Shown piece by piece: positions 1 to 7,967 of a DNA stretch of 31,016 nt (its first letter is position 1; each line of letters begins with the position of its first letter). Where the stretch lies: assembly GCA_047607345.1 (NCBI GenBank), contig JASGDF010000152.1:1-31016 (forward strand), written 5' to 3'. The stretch is from Pseudomonas_S sp047607345. Its GTDB lineage: Bacteria; Pseudomonadota; Gammaproteobacteria; Xanthomonadales; Xanthomonadaceae. The position numbers were made by a program, and so were the translations under genes. The notes under the pieces are model-generated. The model was not told the DNA's origin, ran no database searches, and saw only the letters and a list, made by a program, of their open reading frames with translations.

Positions 1-179
1 GCCGACATCCTGCATCACCTGGCCTCGCAGCCGGCCACATGCAGCGCCCGCAGCAGCGCCACTGCGCCCGGCGCCGGCCGTGCCGCCTCGGCCAGCCCGC
101 GCTCGTGCGCCAGCAGCCAGGCGTGGCGCGCGCGCGACACGTGGGCCGGCAGCGAGGCCAGGTGATGCAGGATGTCGGC
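1..179. repeat. 28-bp perfect inverted repeat at the window edge (foldback)
   Basis: Bases 1-28 are the exact reverse complement of bases 152-179, with a 123-base spacer. The symmetry stops at once on the inner side (29 and 151 do not pair). Bases 152-179 are ordinary coding sequence of the HAD gene on the minus strand (ADILHHLAS). The copy at 1-28 interrupts that gene and supplies a premature TGA at 15-17. A foldback of coding sequence exactly at a window end is typical of a chimeric read or contig-end artefact. A real inversion is possible but less likely. Confidence 0.85.
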
Positions 180-311
180 ATCGGCGGGCACGCCCAACTC
201 GCGACGGATCATCGCGAAGTCGTGCACCGCCTCGGTCAGGGTGCCGTCCATGTCGAACACCCAGTGCCGGCACCCGGACAACGCCCGGGCCGCGTCCCCG
301 CTCAGTTCCAC
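15..311 (-). CDS. HAD-family hydrolase (phosphoglycolate phosphatase-like), 3' truncated
   Basis: This is the N-terminal part of a haloacid dehalogenase-type phosphatase. HAD motif I is visible as VFDMDGTLT, where the first Asp is the nucleophile and the second the general acid, followed by a helical cap start (EAVHDFAMIRRELGVP). The likely start is GTG at 309-311, which overlaps the stop of the upstream lipoprotein gene (302-304), so the two genes appear translationally coupled. The ATG at 317-319 is in another frame. The reading frame is natural to about base 29, after ALLRALHVAGC, where family members normally continue toward motif II. The remaining codons and the TGA come from the inverted-repeat copy at 1-28, so the apparent C-terminus is not real. 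The substrate cannot be assigned. Confidence 0.75.
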   Translation of the reverse strand: MELSGDAARALSGCRHWVFDMDGTLTEAVHDFAMIRRELGVPADADILHHLASLPAHVSRARHAWLLAHERGLAEAARPAPGAVALLRALHVAGCEAR

Positions 312-1021
312 CCGGGCATCTGCGCGCCGTCGACGCCGGCGGTCTCGAACACCGCGGTGCGGGTGCCGCCCGCCTTGACCGGGAAGGTGATCTCCAGCGC
401 CCTGGCCTGGCGTGCCAGCTTCCACAGCGCCTTGTCGTCGTCGATGAACATCGCGATCGCCTCGTCGGTGTCCGGCCGGTGCGCGGGCAGCGCCTTCGGC
501 TTGCCGCCATCGACGGCAACCTGCACCTTGCAGCCGCGGTAGCAGTCGAAATCGCCGGCCTGCAGCACCAGATACGCATGGCGCTTCCACTGCGGGTGGT
601 CGCGGAACACCAGCTGCACGCGCTTGGCGCCACTGCCGTCCACGTCGACCGGCGCCTTGGCGTCGATCATCGCCGAGCGCTGGGTACCGCCCTTCACGCC
701 CAGCTGGTTGTACTGCCATAGCGCCTGCAAGCGCCGCTGCTCGCGCGCCTCGTCGCCCTTGGCCCTGACCTCGGCATAGCCCGGCTCGACCCGCCTGGCC
801 GCCTCGGTGCCGGGATAACTCTGCAGCAGGTCGGCGCCGAACGAGCGCGCCATGTCCCAGTTCCGTTCCTGCACCGCATGGTCGTAGCGCTGCGCCAGCT
901 CGGTGGCGGCCTGTTCCTTTTGCTTTGCCTCCGCGGCCAGCTGCGCCTGGCGCTGCGCTTCGCGGTCGGTACAGGCGGACAGGGTCAGCGCGCAAAGCGC
1001 GATCCACGGTAGGTATTTCAT
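302..1021 (-). CDS. Putative lipoprotein, function unknown
   Basis: The 239-residue product has a short lipoprotein signal with lipobox LSAC (Cys17), so it should be diacylated and membrane anchored. Residues about 20-45 are Ala/Gln/Glu/Lys-rich and probably form a coiled coil or helix (REAQRQAQLAAEAKQKEQ). Next comes a helical-repeat-like part (NWDMARSFGADLLQSYPG), then a beta-rich C-terminal domain with a Cys pair (FDCYRGCKV) that could form a disulfide in the periplasm. I recognise no catalytic motif. The gene ends by overlapping the GTG of the HAD gene, so they probably share a transcript. Similar hypothetical lipoproteins are familiar from this bacterial family, but the role is unknown. 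Confidence 0.85.
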   Translation of the reverse strand: MKYLPWIALCALTLSACTDREAQRQAQLAAEAKQKEQAATELAQRYDHAVQERNWDMARSFGADLLQSYPGTEAARRVEPGYAEVRAKGDEAREQRRLQALWQYNQLGVKGGTQRSAMIDAKAPVDVDGSGAKRVQLVFRDHPQWKRHAYLVLQAGDFDCYRGCKVQVAVDGGKPKALPAHRPDTDEAIAMFIDDDKALWKLARQARALEITFPVKAGGTRTAVFETAGVDGAQMPGWN

Positions 1022-1182
1022 CGCGGGCTCCAGAAGTTCGGCGACGGGAGCCTAACCCGTTTGCCGGTGCCGCCGCCAAGCCGCTCCCTCGCCCTCCGGC
1101 GGATCACGAAAGACTCACTCAGCATGTCGTCAGACACACGGCCGCCAATAACTTTGCCGAATTACGCACTTTTTTAGATGAT

Positions 1183-1239
1183 TTTTAACGAATTTGACAC
1201 AATTTCGTTAAAACCACTTCAAATTTCCGGAATTTCGTT
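1183..1239 (+). promoter_or_regulatory. Palindromic operator-like cluster upstream of the TonB receptor
   Basis: TTTTAACGAA (1183-1192) and TTCGTTAAAA (1204-1213) form a perfect 10-bp inverted repeat with an 11-base spacer that contains TTGACA (1194-1199), a possible -35 box. A further AATTTCGTT at 1231-1239 repeats 1201-1209 directly, 30 bp away (about three helical turns). This looks like a repressor or activator binding region. No regulator is identified. Confidence 0.5.
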
Positions 1240-1252
1240 GTTAGTATCGACC

Positions 1253-1297
1253 AAACAGCCATTGATCGCACATGCGGACACACATCTGGCTGTTTTT
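1253..1297 (+). promoter_or_regulatory. Leader hairpin followed by a T run, possible attenuator
   Basis: AAACAGCCA (1253-1261) pairs perfectly with TGGCTGTTT (1287-1295) across a 25-base loop that itself contains a small hairpin (CGCACATGCG). The T run 1293-1297 follows directly. It lies about 40 bases before the receptor start codon, so it may be a terminator or attenuator within the leader. No known riboswitch class was recognised. Confidence 0.35.
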
Positions 1298-1337
1298 GCC
1301 ATTGCAGGTCAATCTTCACTCCATTGGGGAACTCACG

Positions 1338-4133
1338 ATGAAGACATCGAAGCTTCGCGACGCGATCGTGTTCGCGCTCGCCATCAGCACTACCAGCCTC
1401 CTCGCCGCCGGATCGGCCAGCGCCCAGGAAACCGGCACGACCAGCAACAGCGATGTGACCTCGCTGGATGCGATCAGCGTCACCGGCAGCCGCATCAAGA
1501 GCAAGACCATGACCGCCTCCAGCCCGGTCGCCGAAATCAACGCCGAGGAATTCAAGCAGACCGGCGCCACCAAGGTCGAGGACCTGGTCAACCAGTATCC
1601 CCAGCTGGAAATGACTTCGGACAACTTCGAGAACAACGGTTCCACCGGCTACGCCACCATGGACCTGCGCGGCCTGGGCGCCCAGCGCACCCTGACCCTG
1701 GTCAACGGCCGCCGCCTGCCATCCGGCAGCAGCCTGAGCACCGATGTCAGCATCATCCCCACCTTCATGGTCAAGCGCGTGGACGTGCTGACCGGCGGCG
1801 CCTCGGCGGTGTACGGCTCGGACGCGGTCGCCGGCGTGGTCAACTTCGTGCTGGACGACGAATTCGAGGGCGTGGTCGCCAACGTCGGCTACTCGGCCTA
1901 CCAGCACGACAACGACAACAGCTACGTCCAGGGCCTGGCGGACGCCAGGGGCTTCAGCTACCCGACCGGCAATTCAGGTTTCGACGGCATCTCCAAGAAC
2001 ATCGATCTGGGCATCGGTGGCAAGTTCGGCGAGGCCGGCCACGTGATGGCCTGGGCCACCTGGCGCAAGAACGACGGACTCACCCAGGGCCAGCGCGACT
2101 ACTCCTCGTGTACCGTAAGCAGCGGAGCCTGCGGTGGTTCCGCCACTTCCGACCCTGCCAACTTCTACGTCTTTTCCGACGACTATTCCGGTTGGGCCAA
2201 CACCAACGGCAGCAGCTACAGCACCGGCCGCAACCTGTACAACTATGCGCCGGAGAACTACTACCAGCGGCCGGATACCCGCTTCACCGGCGGTGCCCAG
2301 GTCAACTACGAGGTCAACGAACACTTCAAGCCTTACCTGGAGACGATGTTCCTCAACCGCAAGAGTTCCACGCAGCTGGCCCCATCCGGCGCGTTCGGCA
2401 CCAGCGTGACGGTCAACTGCGCCGATTCCTACATCGGCAGCCTGTGCAGCGATCTGGGCATCACCACCACCGACGACTTCGACGTCTACGTCTACAAGCG
2501 CAACGTGGAAGGCGGCGTGCGCTCCACCCAAACCGAGACCAACACCTATCGCATCGTCGCCGGTGCCACGGGTGCGATCAACGACTACTGGAGCTATGAC
2601 GCCTCCTTCCTGTACGGCCGCAATCACTACGTATCCATCGGCCACGGCGACCTGCTCACCTCCGAGATCACCGACGCGCTGACCACCTACTGCGACTCGT
2701 CCTACACCGGCACGGGCCTGTGCTACGACGTGTGGCACGACAACGTGAGCACCGAGGCCGCGAACGCCGTGGCCGGGACCAGCCTGATGGACATCACCAC
2801 CGAGATGAAGGTGTTCAACGCCTACGTCAGCGGCAGCCTGGACGCCGGCCTGCCGTGGGCCAACGGCGAGGGCATCGCGCTGGTGGGGGGCTACGAGTGG
2901 CGCACGGAGAACTATGCCCGCTGGACCGACAGCAACACCGCGAGCGGCAACTTCACCGGCGCCGGCGGCGCCACCACCGCCCTGAGCGGAGGCTATAACG
3001 TCAGCGAACTGTTCATGGAAGCCGGCGTACCAATCATCACTGATGCTGGCCTGCTCAAGCGCCTGGACGCCAGCCTTGGCTACCGCTACTCCGACTACAG
3101 CACCTCCGGCGGCGTGAACACCTACAAGATCGGTCTGAGTGCCCAGCTCAGCGACCGTCTGCTGCTACGTACCGGCTGGAACCGCGCCATCCGCGCCCCC
3201 AACCTGGCCGAACTGTACGGGGCCAGCACCGTCGGCCTGTGGAGCGGCACCGACCCGTGCGCCGGCAGCAGCCCCAGCCTCACCTACGAGCAGTGCGCCC
3301 GTACCGGCGTGACCGCCGATCAGTACGGCAACATCACCGAGAACACCGCCGACCAGTACAACTCCACCAACGGCGGCAATGCCGACCTGAAGCCGGAGAA
3401 AGCCACCACCTTCACGATCGGTTTTGCGGTCAACCCGATCGAGAATCTCAATCTGAGCCTGGACTACTACACGATCAAGGTCGAGGACGCGATCAGCACC
3501 CTGGGCGAAGCCAACATCCTGTCCACCTGTGCCACCACCGGTGCGGCCGACATCTGCAGCCTGATCCACCGCAACAGCAATGGCAGCCTGTGGATGAGCG
3601 ACGATGGCTACATCGACAATGACTACGGCAACTTCGGCATCTACAAGTTCAACGGCCTGGATCTGAACGCCTCCTATGGCTGGGGTGCCGGCCCCGGACG
3701 CTTCACCACCTCCTTCGTGGGTACCTACACGCTCAAGAAGGAACTCACGCCGATGCCCGGCCTGACCTACGACTGCGCCGGCACACTCACTTCCAGCTGC
3801 ACCACCATCAGTCCGAAGTGGCGGCACATCTCCAGCCTGCGCTACGCCTGGGACCGCTATACCGTGGGCCTGCGTTGGCGCTACATCGGCAAGAGCAACT
3901 ACAGCAGCGACTACCAGGGAGAATTCGGTGGCGAGCTGAACGCCTACAACTACCTGGACCTGTCCGGCTCGGTGTCGCTGGGCAGCAGCCTGGAGTGGAC
4001 CATCGGCGTGAACAACATCGCCGACAAGGAACCACCGCTGGTGCCCTCGGATTTCACGGTCAACGGCAATTCCCCCGCCGGCTACGACCAGGCCGGGCGC
4101 TATATCTTCACCAGCCTGGGCTTCCGTTTCTGA
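1338..4133 (+). CDS. TonB-dependent outer-membrane receptor
   Basis: The 931-residue protein is a gated outer-membrane beta-barrel that takes up a ligand using TonB-ExbBD energy. The start is ATG 1338, with GGGGA at 1326-1330 as ribosome binding site and a typical signal peptide ending ASA|QE. An upstream in-frame start at 1272 would bury the signal peptide. The plug domain follows: LDAISVTGSRI, then VEDLVNQYP, LRGLGAQRTLTLVNGRR and VDVLTGGASAVYGSDAVAGVVNF. The barrel covers the remainder and ends in an aromatic residue (SLGFRF), the usual outer-membrane insertion signal. The DYYTIKVEDAI stretch is typical of the large Xanthomonas/Caulobacter receptor group. The ligand is unknown; sugar, peptide and siderophore are all possible. 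It appears to be a single-gene unit with its own control region and terminator. Confidence 0.95.
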   Translation: MKTSKLRDAIVFALAISTTSLLAAGSASAQETGTTSNSDVTSLDAISVTGSRIKSKTMTASSPVAEINAEEFKQTGATKVEDLVNQYPQLEMTSDNFENNGSTGYATMDLRGLGAQRTLTLVNGRRLPSGSSLSTDVSIIPTFMVKRVDVLTGGASAVYGSDAVAGVVNFVLDDEFEGVVANVGYSAYQHDNDNSYVQGLADARGFSYPTGNSGFDGISKNIDLGIGGKFGEAGHVMAWATWRKNDGLTQGQRDYSSCTVSSGACGGSATSDPANFYVFSDDYSGWANTNGSSYSTGRNLYNYAPENYYQRPDTRFTGGAQVNYEVNEHFKPYLETMFLNRKSSTQLAPSGAFGTSVTVNCADSYIGSLCSDLGITTTDDFDVYVYKRNVEGGVRSTQTETNTYRIVAGATGAINDYWSYDASFLYGRNHYVSIGHGDLLTSEITDALTTYCDSSYTGTGLCYDVWHDNVSTEAANAVAGTSLMDITTEMKVFNAYVSGSLDAGLPWANGEGIALVGGYEWRTENYARWTDSNTASGNFTGAGGATTALSGGYNVSELFMEAGVPIITDAGLLKRLDASLGYRYSDYSTSGGVNTYKIGLSAQLSDRLLLRTGWNRAIRAPNLAELYGASTVGLWSGTDPCAGSSPSLTYEQCARTGVTADQYGNITENTADQYNSTNGGNADLKPEKATTFTIGFAVNPIENLNLSLDYYTIKVEDAISTLGEANILSTCATTGAADICSLIHRNSNGSLWMSDDGYIDNDYGNFGIYKFNGLDLNASYGWGAGPGRFTTSFVGTYTLKKELTPMPGLTYDCAGTLTSSCTTISPKWRHISSLRYAWDRYTVGLRWRYIGKSNYSSDYQGEFGGELNAYNYLDLSGSVSLGSSLEWTIGVNNIADKEPPLVPSDFTVNGNSPAGYDQAGRYIFTSLGFRF

Positions 4134-4149
4134 TCCATCGCGAGATTAC

Positions 4150-4183
4150 CGGCACAGGGACGTGCCGCCTTGAGCGGCTCAAG
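4150..4183 (+). repeat. Diverged GGA-hairpin element copy in the receptor 3' UTR
   Basis: Two adjacent hairpins begin 17 bases after the receptor stop codon. One is CGGCAC-AGGGAC-GTGCCG (4150-4167); the other is CTTGAG-CGG-CTCAAG (4169-4183). The first shares the CACAGGGAyGTG core with the dispersed element, with altered but still paired stem bases. Membership is less certain than for the copies near 14.3, 23.0 and 24.8 kb. Confidence 0.5.
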
Positions 4184-4186
4184 AAA

Positions 4187-4224
4187 ACGACCCCGGCGCA
4201 TCGATGTACCGGGGTTCTTTTCTG
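4187..4224 (+). terminator. Intrinsic terminator of the TonB receptor gene
   Basis: The stem ACCCCGG (4190-4196) / CCGGGGT (4209-4215) has a 12-base loop and is followed by TTCTTTTCTG. It has the normal GC stem plus T-tract form and lies 57 bases after the receptor stop. Confidence 0.8.
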
Positions 4225-4398
4225 TTTGTGGCCGCCAGAATCCAGACGCGGCCCTGCCCTCGCCAGCCGTATGCCGAAGGCGACGTTCAAGCGTGGCGCG
4301 TCATCGACGGACATTCCCCGTGCCAGGCCATCGGCTGAGCCAAACAGCCACCACTGCTCAGCTTGGCTGAGAGTGCATGCTCGCAACGTGGCTCATCG

Positions 4399-4863
4399 CT
4401 ACCGGACCCGCTTCACCCGTACCGCCACGCCGGACGGCAGCACCAGCATATGGCTGCCGAGCATGGCCTTGCGCACCCGCACCCTCTGCCCCGGGCTGGC
4501 GCTGCCGGACAGCACGCTTTCGGTCTGCACCCAGACTTGGCCATCGTCCAGCGTGAACACCGCCTGGTTCCCGCGGTAATCCACCCGCGCCAGGGTGGCC
4601 TGGATTTCCGGCAGTGGCTCGACCAGCGGTTCGCGGGCCTGCACCGGATGCTCGCGGCCGAATTCATCGCGCGCTTGTTTCGCCTGCGCCTGATGGACCT
4701 GCGATGGTGGCGGGAAAGCCCGGTCGTAGCAGGCCAGCCGCTGCACCGGCCCCACCACATTCGCACAAGCATGGCCGCTCTCCTGGGCATGGCCCGGTGA
4801 CGCAAACGCCAGCAAGGTCACGGCCAGCCCGTTGGCTGCCAGCATCGCAAGCGCACTTGACAT
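4399..4863 (-). CDS. Small exported protein with a C...ACYD motif
   Basis: The product has 154 residues with a signal peptide (LAVTLLAFASPGHA|QE). The mature N-terminus carries CANVVGPVQRLACYDRAF, a two-cysteine segment seen in several periplasmic proteins, including type VI-associated TagO/VasI proteins. Nothing else of a type VI system is present, so I do not make that assignment. The C-terminal half is a small beta-rich module (VFTLDDGQVWVQTES, then VRVRKAMLGSHMLVL) that looks SH3-like. The start is ATG 4861-4863 with GGGGA seven bases upstream. It is divergent from the sulfotransferase gene. The function is unknown. Confidence 0.75.
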   Translation of the reverse strand: MSSALAMLAANGLAVTLLAFASPGHAQESGHACANVVGPVQRLACYDRAFPPPSQVHQAQAKQARDEFGREHPVQAREPLVEPLPEIQATLARVDYRGNQAVFTLDDGQVWVQTESVLSGSASPGQRVRVRKAMLGSHMLVLPSGVAVRVKRVR

Positions 4864-4986
4864 CCACAGTCCCCATGAACCGGAAACCGCCGAGCATATA
4901 CCGGAGGCGAGGTTCCGGGACGGCTTGCCGCCCAGCCACGCTCGCGCCAAGCTGACCGGCCCGCCTGCTTCCGGATCGAGCAACAC

Positions 4987-6492
4987 TTGCACGCCACATC
5001 CGCCCGCCTGCTCCAGCGTGCCAGCGCCCTGATCGCGCAGGGGGCCGCACGCCGCGAGGAAGCCATCGACACATTGCACCAACTGCTGGCTGGCTGCCCA
5101 AGCCACGCGCCGAGCTGGTACAACTTGGGCTGGCTGCTCCACCGGCAGGGCCAGTTCGATGCAGCCCTGGCCGCCTATGCACGGGCATTGGTACAGGGCA
5201 TCGAGGCGCCGCAGGAAGTCCACCTCAACCGTGCAGCGATCCTCTCCGAGCACCTGCGTCGCCCCGCCGAAGCACGCACCGAACTGGAATGCGCTCTCGC
5301 ACTCACGCCCGGCTACCTGCCAGCATGGCTGAACCTGGGTAACCTGCATGAGGAGCACGGCGAGCGCGAGGCCGCCATTACCTGCTATCGGCGAATGCAG
5401 GAGCTACCGGCGCACGATACCGCCGGGCGTGCGCTGCAACTGACTGCATTGGGCCGGCTGATGCAGATACAACCGCCAGCATCGCCCGACGACCCGGCGC
5501 TGGCGCGCCTGCGTCAAGCCGCACATGCCGCACAGGTGCCCGACGAGACCCGCGCCAATCTGTTGTTCTCGCTGGGCTGGGCTCAGGACCGCCTGGGCAT
5601 GCCGGACGCGGCATTCGCAGCCTTCGCCGACGCCAAGGCACTTGCCCATCGTGGAATGCCCGCATACCAACCCCGACAGACCGAGGCACGGGTCGAGGCA
5701 CTGATCCAGGCCTTCCCGGAGCCGGTCCTGTCGCGCCCGGCCCCGGCCAACACATCGCTGCCGGTCTTCATCTGCGGCATGTTCCGTTCCGGCTCCACGC
5801 TGCTGGAACAGGCATTGGCTGCGCACCCGCAGGTGGCCGCCGGCGGCGAGCTGGATATCCTGCCGCGCATGCTGGCCGGCCCGCTGGCGCCGTTCCCGGA
5901 TTCCGTGGCCGGCCTCGACGGCGATGCGCTGGAGCGGCTGGCCACACACTACCGCCAGGAACTGGCCAAGCGCGTGCCGCTGCCGCCGCAGGCGCGCCTT
6001 TTCACCGACAAGCGCCCCGACAACTTCCTGCTGATCGGCCTGATCAAGCGCCTGTTCCCCGAGGCCAGGATCGTCCACACCCGGCGCAATCCGATGGATA
6101 ACGGGCTGGCCGTACTGATGCAGCACCTCAACCCACGCGCCTTCCCCTATGCCGGCCGGCTGGAGCACATCGGCCACTACTACGCCCAGCACGAGCGGCT
6201 GATGCGGCACTGGCAGGCGCTGTACCCGGAGTCGATCCACTGCTTCGACTACGACACCTACGTCGCGCGGCCGCGCGAAACGCTGGCCGAGCTGCTGCGT
6301 TTCCTCGAACTGGACTGGGACGAGCGCTGCCTGGCCGCGCACGCACTGAAGAACACGGTCAAGACCGCCAGCTACTGGCAGGTGCGGCGCCCGCTGTACA
6401 CCGATGCCTCGGGGCGCTGGCGGCGCTACGCCCAGCACCTCGGACCATTGCGCGAGGCGCTGCATCGATCCGGCGTGGCCGTGCCGGACTAG
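4987..6492 (+). CDS. TPR-containing sulfotransferase
   Basis: The product is about 501 residues long. Residues 1 to about 240 form TPR-like helical pairs (PSWYNLGWLLHRQGQFDAAL; PAWLNLGNLHEEHGEREAAI). A sulfotransferase domain follows, with the 5'-phosphosulfate loop FICGMFRSGSTLLEQ near residue 260 and the 3'-phosphate motif IVHTRRNPMD near 360, so it should transfer sulfate from PAPS to an unknown acceptor, possibly a protein held by the TPRs. The start is uncertain. The frame is open from 4879, contains no early ATG or GTG, and TTG 4987 is the first usual start. A GGAGGCGAGG at 4903 lies too far upstream to serve it. The gene converges on a second TPR enzyme, the beta-hydroxylase, with only 48 bases between them. 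Confidence 0.88.
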   Translation: MHATSARLLQRASALIAQGAARREEAIDTLHQLLAGCPSHAPSWYNLGWLLHRQGQFDAALAAYARALVQGIEAPQEVHLNRAAILSEHLRRPAEARTELECALALTPGYLPAWLNLGNLHEEHGEREAAITCYRRMQELPAHDTAGRALQLTALGRLMQIQPPASPDDPALARLRQAAHAAQVPDETRANLLFSLGWAQDRLGMPDAAFAAFADAKALAHRGMPAYQPRQTEARVEALIQAFPEPVLSRPAPANTSLPVFICGMFRSGSTLLEQALAAHPQVAAGGELDILPRMLAGPLAPFPDSVAGLDGDALERLATHYRQELAKRVPLPPQARLFTDKRPDNFLLIGLIKRLFPEARIVHTRRNPMDNGLAVLMQHLNPRAFPYAGRLEHIGHYYAQHERLMRHWQALYPESIHCFDYDTYVARPRETLAELLRFLELDWDERCLAAHALKNTVKTASYWQVRRPLYTDASGRWRRYAQHLGPLREALHRSGVAVPD

Positions 6493-6503
6493 CCTTCGCG
6501 CCA

Positions 6504-6524
6504 TCGCAGGCGCGGCTCCTGCGA
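6504..6524. terminator. Hairpin between convergent genes
   Basis: TCGCAGG-CGCGGCT-CCTGCGA forms a perfect 7-bp stem in the 48-base gap between the convergent sulfotransferase and beta-hydroxylase genes. No T tract follows on either strand, so a terminator role is only plausible. Confidence 0.4.
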
Positions 6525-6540
6525 AGGCAGTGTGTTGCCG

Positions 6541-7815
6541 CTACGACGCGTCGGCGCGCTGCCGATAATCCTGGATCGCCGATTCCATCGCATCGACCAT
6601 CTCGCGCTCGGCCGCCGACAGCAGTGGATTCCAGACGTCGAACATCAGGATCACGCGCAGTTGGTCGCTGTCGTTGCGCGCTTCGTGCTCGATGGTGTCG
6701 TCGAACACCCACACCTTGCCCTCCTGCCACTGCCTGCGATCGTAGCCGACGCGGTAATGGCAGCCATCCGGCACCACCAGCGGCAGGTGCGCGACCAGAC
6801 GCGCGTTGGTCTCGCCGGTATGCGGGGGGATATGCGCGCCCGGCGCCAGTACCGAGAACATCGCGTTGGGGCAGACGCCGCTGATCGTGGCCATGTCCAC
6901 CTCGTCGATCGCCGCAGCTGTCTGCGGGCAATGCAGTAGGTTTTCCTCCACCGGCCGGCCGTGCGCCCACAGGTGGAATGAACTCCACGCCAGGCTGTGG
7001 TTCAGTTCGCGCCACTGGTTCACCGGCTTGCCCGGCTCGTAGGCCACGTACGGGCGGAATCCCGGCAGGTCGCGCGCCACCAAGGCTTCCAGCTCGGCAC
7101 GGATCGCATCGGTGCGGCGCTCCAGCACAGGGATCCACGCGAACAGCTCCGGCGGGTAGAACGGCAGCGCCGGCAGCCTCGGCACGTACAGCTTGTTGCA
7201 TTCGGAATGGTAGGGCCGGCTGCGACCGGCCACGATCGCCGCCGCCTCGTTCCAGCGAGCGGCCTGCGCGGCATCCAGCAACTCGCGCCGGCTGCCCATG
7301 CACTCGGCCAGGTGGTCCAGCAGTTGCACGGTGTCGGCTTCGACCGCCTGGCGGGCATGCGCCAATTTCTGGCGCAGCATCGGCGGCCATTGCGGCTCGG
7401 GCGGGGCGATCTTCAGCGCATCCTTGTAGACGCCGGCCGCCAGTCTTGAGCGGCCACGGTCTTCGAGAAACTCGGCCTTGACCAGCAGGCCCGGTAGGAA
7501 ATAGGGATCGATCGTCAGCGCCGCGACGATCGCCTCCCATTCCCCATCCAGATCGCCGCGCTGCCGTTGCAGCATAGCGAGCGTCAACGGAATCGCCGGA
7601 TCGGACGGGGCGGCGACGCGCGCGGCCTGCAGCAGTGCCAGCCCTGCGTCTGCATCGCCGCGCCGGAAGGCATGCACGCCCAGGCTGTAGAGCGCCTGCG
7701 CGTGGTTCGGATCCAGCGCCCGCACCTGTGTCCACAGCTGCTCGGCTTGCTCCCAGCGCCCGGCCGCCGCCGCGGACGCGGCGGCATCGGCCAATGCCTT
7801 CACTCGATCGCGCAT
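6541..7815 (-). CDS. TPR-containing aspartyl/asparaginyl beta-hydroxylase
   Basis: The 424-residue protein has N-terminal TPRs (residues about 5-150, for example HAQALYSLGVHAFRRGDADA) and a C-terminal Asp/Asn beta-hydroxylase domain from about residue 220. It is a cupin-fold, Fe(II)- and 2-oxoglutarate-dependent oxygenase. The two expected iron-binding histidines are visible: His332 in HIPPHTGETNARL and His377 in FDDTIEHEARND, 45 residues apart as in animal AspH. Arg387 (LRVIL) is a candidate 2-oxoglutarate ligand. The start is ATG 7815 with AGGGGG just upstream. There is no signal peptide, so it should be cytoplasmic. The substrate may be a protein or peptide, as in the AspH family, or a lipid acyl chain, as in LpxO-type members. 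The TPRs favour a protein partner, which is inference. Confidence 0.9.
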   Translation of the reverse strand: MRDRVKALADAAASAAAAGRWEQAEQLWTQVRALDPNHAQALYSLGVHAFRRGDADAGLALLQAARVAAPSDPAIPLTLAMLQRQRGDLDGEWEAIVAALTIDPYFLPGLLVKAEFLEDRGRSRLAAGVYKDALKIAPPEPQWPPMLRQKLAHARQAVEADTVQLLDHLAECMGSRRELLDAAQAARWNEAAAIVAGRSRPYHSECNKLYVPRLPALPFYPPELFAWIPVLERRTDAIRAELEALVARDLPGFRPYVAYEPGKPVNQWRELNHSLAWSSFHLWAHGRPVEENLLHCPQTAAAIDEVDMATISGVCPNAMFSVLAPGAHIPPHTGETNARLVAHLPLVVPDGCHYRVGYDRRQWQEGKVWVFDDTIEHEARNDSDQLRVILMFDVWNPLLSAAEREMVDAMESAIQDYRQRADAS

Positions 7816-7967
7816 GTACGCCCCCTGATGCGGAAGGATCGGCCCGGTCTCTCGCCGGAACCGATCACGGGATTCAATGTCCCCCTCTTTCGCAGTGTTC
7901 CATCCCCATGGAAGCTTGCCTAGCCTCCAGACCGGTGGCGGCCCGGAGGATCGCGCGTAGCGGCCGC

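Larger units (their letters stand above)
1022..1337. other. Divergent intergenic region between the lipoprotein and TonB receptor genes
   Basis: This is a 316-base gap without a gene. Bases 1098-1121 resemble the tail of the dispersed GGA-hairpin element (TCACGAAAGACTCACTC). From about 1165 to 1300 the sequence is much richer in A+T than its surroundings. That part holds the inverted repeat and the leader hairpin listed separately, so it is probably the control region of the downstream receptor gene. Confidence 0.6.

Noticed and set aside
4399..4863. Type VI secretion TagO/VasI protein
   Set aside because: Only the short C...ACYD segment is shared; no other type VI gene is near and the rest of the protein does not resemble TagO.
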